Source of the DNA: JBFMCU01 sp964428225
Lineage (GTDB): Bacteria; Planctomycetota; UBA1135; GCA-002686595
Length of the DNA: 13,712 nt
Direction of reading: 5' to 3'
Assembly: GCA_964428225.1 (NCBI GenBank)
Contig: CAYRXS010000180.1
Coordinates: forward strand, 1 to 13,712
The notes under the pieces are model-generated. The model ran no database searches, was not told the origin of the DNA, and saw only the letters and a list, made by a program, of their open reading frames with translations. Position 1 is the first letter of the stretch, and every line of letters starts with the position of its first letter. The position numbers and the translations under genes are program-made. Positions 1 to 7,721 of this stretch are shown one piece after another.

Positions 1-1437
1 CTCGCCGGCCTCGAGTTGCTTCCGCAGGAAAAGCGGATCCTCCTTGGGCGGTTCAGTGACCCACTTGGCGAGCATCCAGCCCGAGAAACCCGAGACCAGC
101 GTCTTGGCCAGGAAGTAGGGAACCATCGACAGGCCGAGGTACGTGCCCTCCTGGCCGGGAGGGGCGATGGCCGCGGTGTACTCGGTGAGCCGTGGTGACC
201 AGATCACCTCGCCGACCGTCAGCACGACGAGCGAGATGATCGAGATCAGGTAGGTGTAGTTCCAGATGGCATCTCCGAAGAGGGGCAGCGAGATCGAGAA
301 GTCCCCGTAGACGGGAATCGCCATCACGAAGAGCGAGATCGCGGAGATCATCGCTCCGTACACGAGCATCTTGTAGACGCTGAAGCGGTTCAGGATCGGG
401 ATCAGCAGGATGAGCCCGATGATCACCAGGAACGGGTTGATCGACTCGAGGGTTCCGATCGCGGCGTCGGGTGCGATCGTGCGCTCCCAGATGTTGGGCT
501 TCAGGAGGTGCATGTAGAGGAAGACGGCACGGACTCCCAGGAGCAGGGTGATCAGGCAGGTGAAGCGCCAGAAGATCGGTTCGCTCAGCACCGCCTTGGT
601 GTTCTCCCAGGGGCTGAGGCGCTTGACCTGCGCGCCATCCTTCGGCGCCAGCTCGTCCTCGCCTTCCAGGGGATCGTCCAGGAGCGGATCGTGGGGAAGC
701 GGATCGTCGGCCGTAGTGGTGGGCTCCTCTTCGTGTTCCACACCGACGAGCTGATCCTCCCTCTTGATGAACCGGAAGATGACGACCAGGCACACCACCG
801 CCGTGCCGATTCCCACGGTGAAGACGTGCACCCGCGGCAGGTCGAGCATCAGGTAGATCAGGTCGATCAGGAGCCCCGCCAGGAAGGCCCCGATGTTCAT
901 GCACAGGTACCAGAGGTTGAACCCGGCGCTACGGGATTTCGCGGTGGTGAAGCGCTTGTTGGCGGCCTGGAATGCCGTCTGGCTGAGCGCCAGGAAGGGT
1001 GCCTGGAGGCAGAAGGCCACCCCCATGATCACCATCGCCGAATCCCCGAACCACTCTCGCTTCAGCGTGATCAGCACGACGAACGCGCGCAGGATCAGCA
1101 TCGCCCCCTGGTTGATGAGCATCGACTTCCGGATCCCCAGGAAGTCGGAAGCGAGTCCGGAGAAGAAGAGGCAGATCGTCGTGCCGCTGGCGAAGATCGT
1201 GTAGACCCAGGCGGCGTTCTGGTCGCTCATCCCCCACCCCATCTTCTCCGGCTCGGCGGAGAAGAAGAGCACCGTGATCGTGATCATCGCGAAGAAGATG
1301 GTGTGATCGATGAAGTTGATCACCTGCATCCCCCAGTACTCGCTTCGCGTCTCCTTCAGGACCTTGAAGCTCTTGAAGTACTCGGCGACGAAGTTGTCCT
1401 TCTCTTCCTTCTCAGGGCTGAATTGGTCCGTGGTCAT
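1..1437 (-). CDS. MFS transporter, POT/peptide-transporter-like (partial, C-terminus off the left edge)
   Basis: An open frame reads leftward from an ATG at 1437 for 479 codons to the window edge without a stop. The protein is a polytopic inner-membrane transporter with hydrophobic segments at roughly residues 35-60, 77-95, 110-125, 134-155, 172-199, 205-223, 288-310, 332-350, 356-376, 392-413 and 432-455. After the second segment, SGLASDFLGIRKS (93-105) fits MFS motif A. NLWYLCMNIGAFLAGLLID (174-192) and APPGQEGTYLGLSMVP (425-440) resemble the proton-oligopeptide (POT/PTR2) branch. The ExxER motif usual in TM1 of true POTs is not visible, so peptide transport is uncertain. A strongly acidic loop (about 226-268) joins the two halves. 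Upstream is only a weak AGGATCC ribosome site. Substrate unknown. MFS membership is confident; the POT assignment is inference. Confidence 0.85.
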   Translation of the reverse strand, partial: MTTDQFSPEKEEKDNFVAEYFKSFKVLKETRSEYWGMQVINFIDHTIFFAMITITVLFFSAEPEKMGWGMSDQNAAWVYTIFASGTTICLFFSGLASDFLGIRKSMLINQGAMLILRAFVVLITLKREWFGDSAMVIMGVAFCLQAPFLALSQTAFQAANKRFTTAKSRSAGFNLWYLCMNIGAFLAGLLIDLIYLMLDLPRVHVFTVGIGTAVVCLVVIFRFIKREDQLVGVEHEEEPTTTADDPLPHDPLLDDPLEGEDELAPKDGAQVKRLSPWENTKAVLSEPIFWRFTCLITLLLGVRAVFLYMHLLKPNIWERTIAPDAAIGTLESINPFLVIIGLILLIPILNRFSVYKMLVYGAMISAISLFVMAIPVYGDFSISLPLFGDAIWNYTYLISIISLVVLTVGEVIWSPRLTEYTAAIAPPGQEGTYLGLSMVPYFLAKTLVSGFSGWMLAKWVTEPPKEDPLFLRKQLEAGE

Positions 1438-1625
1438 GATCGAGTTGGATCCTGAGCGCGCACGCTGGCGCACGGCTACGGGGAGATCCCGAGACGGGGG
1501 GACGTGATCACCCCGAACGAGGGGGAGGACGAAATCGGTGGCCGCCGGCGGACCGACGAGGCGAGACCCTACCATGAACCGCCTCCCCGCGCCGAGGGAG
1601 TCGAGCCGACAGGGGGCACCGCCCC

Positions 1626-1641
1626 TACAATCGTCGGAGAG
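1626..1641 (+). promoter_or_regulatory. Possible -10 element and ribosome binding site of the dus gene
   Basis: TACAAT (1626-1631) lies 15 bases before the ATG of the dihydrouridine synthase gene and is followed by GGAGAG (1636-1641), a good ribosome site 5 bases before the start. If TACAAT is the -10, transcription would begin near 1638 with a leader of only about 9 bases, cutting into the ribosome site. No convincing -35 is seen. The ribosome site is the firmer part. Confidence 0.35.
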
Positions 1642-1646
1642 ACGTC

Positions 1647-2594
1647 ATGCCCCACCCCCTGCCCTTCACCGCCCCCTACCTGCTCGCCCCCATGGAGGGG
1701 ATCACGGAGCCCTGCTTCCGCGACCTGCTCCTGCGGCGCAACCCCCCGGACCGCCTCGGGGGCGTGTTCACGGATTTCCTGCGCGTCTCGCGCTCGCCCC
1801 TCCCCGTGGAGCGGATCCGGCGGCACCTGGGGCCGCGGCGCGGGCGGCGGCCGACCGGCCTCCAGCTCCTGGGGGCGGATCCCGCCCGGATGGCCGAGAC
1901 CGCCCGGCGGGCCGAGGTGGCGGGAGCCCCCCTCGTCGACGTCAACCTGGGCTGCCCGGCGAAGGGCGCCCTGCGGGGCCGGGCCGGCTCGGCCCTCCTT
2001 GACGATCCCGAGGCCGTGCGGGAGCTGGTCGGGGCCGTGGCGGAGGCCGTGCGCGGCATCCCCGTGTCCGCCAAGATCCGAGCCGGGGGGGACGACGACC
2101 GGCGGCTCGAGGAGCTCGCCCGGGCCGTCGAGGCGGGCGGGGCGAGCCTGCTCACCGTCCACTGCCGGACGCGCGCCGAGGGCTACCGGGGAGCCGGCGA
2201 CTGGGAGCGCCTGCGGCGGGCGGTCGCCGCGGTGGCGATCCCCGTCTGCGGGAACGGCGGGGTGCGCACCCACGCGGACCTGGAGCGGCTCCGGGAGGAG
2301 ACGGGCTGCGCCTTCGCCATGGCGGGCCGGGCGGCCCTGGGCGATCCCTGGCTCTTCGGGGGCCGCCGGGCCACTCGGGGGGAGGCGGCCGGCTTCCTGC
2401 TCGAGTACGCCGAGGAGCTGGAGCGGCGGGGCACGCCGCCGGAGGGGGTGGCGGGGTGCCTCAAGGAGCTCCTGCACCACTGGAGGGCGGGAGGGCTCGT
2501 CTCCGAGGACCCCGACGCCCGCGTCGGGTGGCTCCGGCGGAGCGCGCGGGACCTCCTGGAGAGCCTGGAGAGGGTCCGCGACGGGGTGTCCTGA
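1647..2594 (+). CDS. dus: tRNA-dihydrouridine synthase (Dus family, DusC-like motifs)
   Basis: A 315-residue FMN-dependent enzyme that reduces specific tRNA uridines to dihydrouridine with NADPH. The TIM-barrel signatures appear in order: APMEGITEPCFRDL (14-27), the active-site segment DVNLGCPAKGALRGRAGSALL (98-118, catalytic Cys103), SAKIRAG (141-147, FMN-contacting Lys143), HCRTRAEGY (172-180, His172 and Arg174), GNGGV (202-206) and AMAGRAALGDPWLF (224-237) for the FMN phosphate. The GCPAK form and the HxRTxxxGY form resemble DusC more than DusA or DusB, but the tRNA position modified cannot be told from this. Length is normal for the family. The ATG at 1647 is supported by GGAGAG just upstream and by the AP-MEG motif starting at the usual distance. 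The gene seems to stand alone, divergent from the transporter. Confidence 0.93.
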   Translation: MPHPLPFTAPYLLAPMEGITEPCFRDLLLRRNPPDRLGGVFTDFLRVSRSPLPVERIRRHLGPRRGRRPTGLQLLGADPARMAETARRAEVAGAPLVDVNLGCPAKGALRGRAGSALLDDPEAVRELVGAVAEAVRGIPVSAKIRAGGDDDRRLEELARAVEAGGASLLTVHCRTRAEGYRGAGDWERLRRAVAAVAIPVCGNGGVRTHADLERLREETGCAFAMAGRAALGDPWLFGGRRATRGEAAGFLLEYAEELERRGTPPEGVAGCLKELLHHWRAGGLVSEDPDARVGWLRRSARDLLESLERVRDGVS

Positions 2595-2638
2595 GCCCCC
2601 CGGGCGCGCGAATCCCGCTTTCCCGGCCCTAAAAAGGG

Positions 2639-2676
2639 GAGGCCTCTCCGATCCCCCTACAGTCCGGAGAGGCCTC
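2639..2676. repeat. Perfect 12-bp inverted repeat with 14-base loop downstream of dus
   Basis: GAGGCCTCTCCG (2639-2650) and CGGAGAGGCCTC (2665-2676) are exact reverse complements. On the plus strand no T-run follows, so it is at best an unusual dus terminator. On the minus strand the hairpin is followed by CCCC and five T (from the A-run at 2631-2635), which looks like an intrinsic terminator for antisense transcripts entering dus. The loop contains TACAGT (2658-2663), a possible -10 for a plus-strand transcript. Its role could therefore be terminator, operator or both. Confidence 0.55.
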
Positions 2677-2850
2677 TAAATGGCACAGCTCTCTCGCGCA
2701 GCGGGCAGTTGGTTCCGGAGGAGGTCTGTGGCGCTTGGGTCCTGAGGGGTCCGGTTCGTGACAAGGCCCCGCCGTTTCCGGCGCCACGGCTCCGGGAAGG
2801 TCCTCCCTGCCCATCTGAACCGTGCAGTGGTTGGGACGGGCGGCACGGAG
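2665..2850 (+). ncRNA. Candidate structured RNA or leader between dus and speA (rod-like fold)
   Basis: This part of the 336-bp gap has no convincing protein reading. It folds on paper into a rod of stacked helices: GGGCAG 2703-2708 with 2807-2812, TTCCGGAG 2713-2720 with CTCCGGGAA 2790-2798 (one bulged G), GTGGCGC 2728-2734 with 2781-2787, and GGGGTC 2746-2751 with 2765-2770 (one wobble). A weaker outer pairing, 2683-2686 with 2822-2825, could close it. A TACAGT box at 2658-2663 would place a start near 2670. Size (about 180 bases) and a long interrupted rod are reminiscent of 6S RNA, but I cannot match conserved 6S sequence with confidence. It could instead be a long speA leader. Ends are approximate. 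The remaining bases to 2930 hold only a possible AT-richer -10-like stretch (GATTAT near 2894). Confidence 0.35.
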
Positions 2851-2930
2851 TGGGGTTCCCTCGATCAAGGTATTCCGGCCCGGGTTCCCGTGCGATTATC
2901 GTATGTGTGAATGGACCGATCTCCTTCCCC

Positions 2931-4852
<1,922 letters not shown>

Positions 4853-4856
<4 letters not shown>

Positions 4857-5305
4857 AGATCACCCGGAACGCCGACGTCGAGATCCACTACGAGCTCTTC
4901 TCGAAGGGCGAGAGCCTGGAGAACACCCGCAACGAGGAGGAGCCGGTGAGTTACCGCCACGGCCGGGAGGAGATCCTCCCCGGCCTGGAGAAGGCTCTCG
5001 AGGGCCACGAGCCCGGCGACGAGATCCGGATCACCCTCTCCGCGCCCGAGGCCTACGGCGAGTACAGCCCCGAGGGCCTCGTCTCGGTGCCGGTGGCGGA
5101 GATGCAGGGCGAGGCGAAGATGAAGCCGGGAGACTGGATCACGGTCTCGGTGGCGGATCCCGACCACGACGAGGAGGGCGAGCTCGAGATGCGCGTCGTG
5201 GAGATCCACCCCGACGAGATCATCCTGGACGCGAACCACCCGCTCGCGGGAAAGGACGTCACCTTCGTCGTGGAGGTGATCTCCGTGAATCCGTCGAAGG
5301 GGTAG
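4853..5305 (+). CDS. SlyD-like FKBP-type peptidyl-prolyl isomerase, no His-rich tail
   Basis: A 150-residue cytoplasmic peptidyl-prolyl cis-trans isomerase and folding chaperone. FKBP half-domains flank an insert-in-flap domain (about 72-123), as in SlyD. Visible motifs are VSYRHGREEILPGLEKALEGHEPGD (32-56), APEAYGEY (64-71) and DANHPLAGKDVTFVVEVISV (126-145), all typical of SlyD. E. coli SlyD (196 residues) continues into a His/Cys-rich nickel-binding tail; here the protein ends five residues after the core, so the metal-chaperone role is probably absent. The ATG overlaps the speA stop in the ATGA arrangement, with GGGGAGGGG about 12 bases upstream, so translation is likely coupled to speA. 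No clear terminator directly follows. FkpB-type is a less likely alternative. Confidence 0.9.
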
Positions 5306-5318
5306 CGCGGTCTGGTTA

Positions 5319-5602
5319 CTCATCGTTGGTCACGTACGCCAGCACGGAAACACGGAGAGGGGGAAGACCTGGAGTTCGCGAGACCTGGAGCACGGAAAAA
5401 AATGGGGGCGGCGGGGAGGCCGCGGGGAAAGGAAGGGGAAGCTCGAGGAGAGGAGACCCGCTGGCCTTGCGGCGGATGGAGAGAGAGCCGGATTGTCGCG
5501 CAGCCAGGCTTACTCGTCTGCCGCCGCGGAGCGGGTGGCCTTTGTCTCCTCGGTCTTCCCCTTTTCCGTGTTTCCGTGCTGGCGTATGACCTTCACGACG
5601 AG
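5319..5602. repeat. Diverged inverted repeat (about 57-base arms), MITE- or REP-like
   Basis: The left arm (5319-5374) and right arm (5546-5602) are inverted copies of each other. Their core is 22 bases identical: 5335-5356 against 5565-5586, beginning TACGCCAGCACGG. Outside the core the arms still align, but with small insertions and substitutions (GGTCA-CG-TACG against GGTCA-TACG, GAGAGGGGG against AAAAGGGG), so they are diverged copies and not a simple terminator hairpin. The left arm also carries a direct repeat, AGACCTGGAG at 5365-5374 and 5381-5390, and the CACGGA word recurs at 5391-5396. A further AACACGGAGAAGGG copy lies at 5642-5655. No target-site duplication or transposase is seen. 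The roughly 170-base interior has no gene I can support. Confidence 0.7.
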
Positions 5603-5794
5603 CCGGGAGAACCCGAGTTGGACACCACCCTCCCCCTCTCCAACACGGAGAAGGGACGCTCACGCGCGTGCGTCGACCGACGCTCACACGGTGCGGAAGC
5701 TCGCGGGGGGAACCGCGTCTCGTTAGTGGGATGTCGTTCGATCCAGACTACCACGGGAGCCCGACATTTTTGGGGATTTCATCGTGGCGGATTC
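5603..5794 (+). other. Non-coding spacer with a weak terminator-like hairpin
   Basis: No gene is supported here. It holds a stray AACACGGAGAAGGG repeat unit (5642-5655), two near-copies of GACGCTCAC followed by GCG or ACG (5655-5666 and 5679-5690), and a possible weak terminator: ATGTCG (5731-5736) pairs with CGACAT (5762-5767), followed by a run of T to 5771. The 25-base loop and 6-bp stem make that terminator doubtful. A 46-codon frame from 5731 has no family resemblance or good ribosome site and is not called. G+C falls sharply from about 5760 onward. Confidence 0.4.
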
Positions 5795-5924
5795 GGGGAC
5801 GAACGAGTACGAAGGATGTAGGTGGGTTACTGACTAGCCACGTTGTTCGTCTCCTTGTGAGTACGCCCTGATCGAGGAGTCGGTGATACCCACCTAACAC
5901 CGCCTTTCCGGGCGGTGTTCTTTT
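5795..5924 (+). ncRNA. Candidate pseudoknotted RNA ending in an intrinsic terminator
   Basis: Two long helices cross each other. Stem 1 pairs 5795-5806 with 5843-5854 (12 pairs, two of them wobbles). Stem 2 pairs 5819-5827 with 5888-5896 (9 Watson-Crick pairs) and continues as 5829-5835 with 5878-5884 (7 pairs, one wobble). Together they make an H-type pseudoknot with loops of 12, 7 and 23 bases, followed at once by a terminator hairpin. From 5761 to 5880 only 64 of 120 bases are G or C (53%), clearly below the coding neighbours, as expected for a structured RNA in a high-GC genome. It could be a stand-alone small RNA or a riboswitch-like leader of the gene at 5954. I could not match it to SAM, TPP, cobalamin, fluoride, ZTP, c-di-GMP, T-box, tmRNA or 6S signatures. 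The 5' end is unknown. Confidence 0.5.
5896..5924 (+). terminator. Rho-independent terminator upstream of the 5954 gene
   Basis: AACACCGCC (5896-5904) pairs perfectly with GGCGGTGTT (5911-5919) around a 6-base loop, followed by CTTTT (5920-5924). It reads on the plus strand and ends 29 bases before the next start codon. It therefore stops either the preceding RNA or, in attenuated form, the next gene's transcript. Its first base is shared with the last pair of the pseudoknot stem just upstream. Confidence 0.8.
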
Positions 5925-5953
5925 AGGGAGACACGAGGCACACCCATCGATCC

Positions 5954-6448
5954 ATGGCGGTTCTCGAAGAGCTCAAGCGCACGACGGAAGAGCGGTTCCT
6001 CGCGATCTACGAGGCCCTGGCCAAGCAAGGCTTCGGGCCACTGGACGCCGAGGTCGCCAAGTCCCTGAAGTTCCGACCGCACGCGATCCGCAAGCTCCCG
6101 ATGGACAAGCGGGCGCGACAGGCTCGGAGGCTGCTCGAGGTGAGGAAGAACGGCGAGCTCGCCTACGAGCTCTTCGGCACGTACCTCGTGCAGACGAAGA
6201 AGGAGCTCGTCACCGGATTCCTCGACGCGACCGGCATCCCCCACGAGGAAGGGATGATCGAGGACGCGGAGGAGACCACCCCCGATTCCGAGAAGGTGCC
6301 GGACGCCGTGAACGAGCTCGACGGGAGCTTCGACGCGGAGGACGTGACGCTCTACCTCGCCCTGTGCGTCGAGATGTGGCCCGACTGCGAAATCGTGGAG
6401 AAGCTCTGGCGAGAGAGGTCCGGCGTCGAGGTCGAATCCGGGTCCTAG
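5954..6448 (+). CDS. Uncharacterised 164-residue protein
   Basis: I do not recognise a named family. The protein is soluble, rich in charged residues and probably mainly helical, with no signal peptide or membrane segment. An N-terminal half (1-85) of amphipathic helices with many Lys/Arg/Glu residues is followed by TKKELVTGFLDATGIPHEEGMIED (76-99), an acidic linker (98-122) and a C-terminal region with FDAEDVTLYLALCVEMWPD (130-148). The layout, a short helical protein ending in a small helical module, resembles hypothetical proteins common in deep-branching high-GC bacteria, but no function follows. The ATG at 5954 has only a weak GAGG 15 bases upstream. A terminator and a possible pseudoknotted leader lie directly before it. 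Its TAG stop overlaps that of the convergent EF-P gene within CTAG. Codon use matches its neighbours, so it is probably real. Confidence 0.75.
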   Translation: MAVLEELKRTTEERFLAIYEALAKQGFGPLDAEVAKSLKFRPHAIRKLPMDKRARQARRLLEVRKNGELAYELFGTYLVQTKKELVTGFLDATGIPHEEGMIEDAEETTPDSEKVPDAVNELDGSFDAEDVTLYLALCVEMWPDCEIVEKLWRERSGVEVESGS

Positions 6449-7017
6449 CTCCGGACGCGCTCCACGAAGTGCCCGTCCCGCGTGTCGACGCGAATCGTCT
6501 CGCCCGCGGTGATGTAGGGCGGGACCTGCACCTGGATCCCCGTCTCGAGGACCGCGCGCTTGAGCTGGGCCTGCGCCGTCGCTCCCTTGATGGCGGGGTC
6601 CGCTTCCGTCACCTCCAGGTCGACGGTGTTGGGCAGGACGATGTCCACGACGTTCCCCTCGACGAGAATGGAGCGCAGCCCCTCCACCCCGTCCTTGAGG
6701 TAGCCGGTCTTCCCCCCCAGCTCGTCGGGCCCCAGGTCGAACTGGTCGAAGCTCTTCGCGTCCATGAAGTGCCAGCGACTTCCGTCGGCGTAGAGGTAGG
6801 TGACCTCGCGCTGCTCGTGCTCCACCTCCTCGAAGCGCTCGCCGCCGCGGATGGACTCCGACACGAGCTGCCCCGTGAGCAGGTTGCGCAACCGCGTCTT
6901 GGCGATGACGTTCGCCCCGCGGGCCGTCGGCGTGCTGAACGTGACGTCCACGACCATCATCGGAGCACCCTTGTGCCGGATGCAAACGCCCTTCTTGAAA
7001 TCGGATACTTCGATCAT
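6445..7017 (-). CDS. efp: Elongation factor P with EfpL/YeiP-type arginine loop
   Basis: A 190-residue translation factor that binds between the ribosomal P and E sites and relieves stalling at polyproline stretches. All three domains are present: the N-terminal KOW-like domain, the central OB domain (YLYADGSRWHFMDAKSFDQF) and the C-terminal OB domain with ETGIQVQVPPYITAGETIRVDTRDGHFVERV. The tip of the domain I loop reads FSTPTARGANVIAKTRLRNL (27-46). It places Arg33 where E. coli EF-P has the modified Lys34 and is about two residues longer than the KPGKG loop. The same PTARGA loop is found in YeiP/EfpL. The ATG at 7017 follows GAGGA with good spacing; upstream in-frame sequence lacks similarity. 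It stands apart from the sigma-factor unit by 95 bp and has its own candidate promoter. Confidence 0.95.
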   Translation of the reverse strand: MIEVSDFKKGVCIRHKGAPMMVVDVTFSTPTARGANVIAKTRLRNLLTGQLVSESIRGGERFEEVEHEQREVTYLYADGSRWHFMDAKSFDQFDLGPDELGGKTGYLKDGVEGLRSILVEGNVVDIVLPNTVDLEVTEADPAIKGATAQAQLKRAVLETGIQVQVPPYITAGETIRVDTRDGHFVERVRS

Positions 7018-7045
7018 CGCGGTCCTCTTCCCGAAACGGGGCGAG

Positions 7046-7074
7046 AGGATACGACTTCGACCGCGGTCTGTCTC
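7046..7074 (-). promoter_or_regulatory. Candidate housekeeping promoter of efp
   Basis: Read on the minus strand, GAGACA (7074-7069) and TATCCT (7051-7046) are separated by exactly 17 bases, each matching the sigma-70 consensus at four of six positions. A start near 7039 would give a leader of about 22 bases containing the GAGGA ribosome site. The spacer includes the 10-bp palindrome GACCGCGGTC (7059-7068). This is judged by eye only. Confidence 0.4.
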
Positions 7075-7112
7075 GGATTGCCCGGCGGCGGATCGCCCCG
7101 GCTTCGCGGAGG

Positions 7113-7721
7113 CTAGCGCGGCGGTTGCTCCCCGCGGGCCACGCTCCCCACGACCGCGAGCGGCCCCAGGACGGTGTCGGAGAGGCTCGAGGCCACCCCC
7201 TCCACGACGCGGGTCGTATCCTCCACGAGGTGGGTCATCTCCCGGCGCAGGGGCAGGTCGACGACGTCCGTGAACCGGCTCGCGTCGACGCTCGGCGTTC
7301 CCACCGGTTCGGACAGGGTCTCGAGGAGCCGGACCACGACCTCGCTCGGCGGAGACTCCGCGGGAGAGGACGAGCCCGGCGTGGTGTGGAAGGGATCCCA
7401 CACCAGGATCGCGAGCAGGGCCGCCGCGGCGAGCACGAAGACGCGCACGGCGGGCGAGGGCGGTGCGCCCGGTCGAACCTCCGGGTCCGGAGCACCGGCC
7501 TCGCGGTGGAGGGCCGCCAGGATCCGGTTCCGCAGCTCGGGAGAAGGCGCCGGCGTTCGCTCGACTCCACGACGGAGCCGGCGATCGACCTCAAGGAGCG
7601 AGTCGCGCCAGCCACGGAGGTCCTCGTCGGTGGAGAGCCGCGTCGCCGTCGAGGGCGGCACCGGCCAGCCGTCGTCCAGGGAGCGCGAGAGCCGCCACCG
7701 TTGTCGCAGGGACTTCATCAT
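7113..7721 (-). CDS. Single-pass membrane protein, probable anti-sigma factor
   Basis: A 202-residue protein with a cytoplasmic N-terminal region (1-90, rich in Arg, Asp and Leu; SPELRNRILAALHREAG at 60-76 looks helical), one membrane segment (about 91-108, AVRVFVLAAAALLAILVW) and a Ser/Pro-rich then helical extracytoplasmic tail. It follows the ECF sigma gene, overlapping it by 4 bases (ATGA), with GGGAGG 6 bases upstream. Position and topology are those of an anti-sigma factor that would hold the sigma factor at the membrane. The zinc-binding HxxxCxxC motif of the ZAS class is absent and I see no named anti-sigma family signature, so the role is inferred from context. An ATG one codon later (7718) is an alternative start. 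Confidence 0.7.
   Translation of the reverse strand: MMKSLRQRWRLSRSLDDGWPVPPSTATRLSTDEDLRGWRDSLLEVDRRLRRGVERTPAPSPELRNRILAALHREAGAPDPEVRPGAPPSPAVRVFVLAAAALLAILVWDPFHTTPGSSSPAESPPSEVVVRLLETLSEPVGTPSVDASRFTDVVDLPLRREMTHLVEDTTRVVEGVASSLSDTVLGPLAVVGSVARGEQPPR

Noticed and set aside
53..904. Minus-strand 283-codon frame and overlapping plus-strand frames at 508-1455
   Set aside because: They are out-of-frame shadows of the transporter, which is open from 1437 to the window edge.
2709..2930. N-terminal extension of SpeA by 74 codons
   Set aside because: The extension has no family similarity, overlaps the RNA fold, and the ATG at 2931 directly precedes the conserved SpeA start.
5735..5755. T-loop-like GTTCGATCC suggesting a tRNA
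   Set aside because: The flanking T-stem does not pair and no matching acceptor stem or anticodon arm is found 70 bases upstream.
5819..5835. Possible T-box or other known riboswitch motif (AGGTGGGTTAC)
   Set aside because: The T-box core AGGGTGGNACCGCG is not present and the downstream gene is not an aminoacyl-tRNA synthetase or amino-acid gene.
5731..5871. 46-codon small frame (MSFDPDYHGSPTFLG...)
   Set aside because: No ribosome site or similarity, and it overlaps the helices of the RNA candidate.
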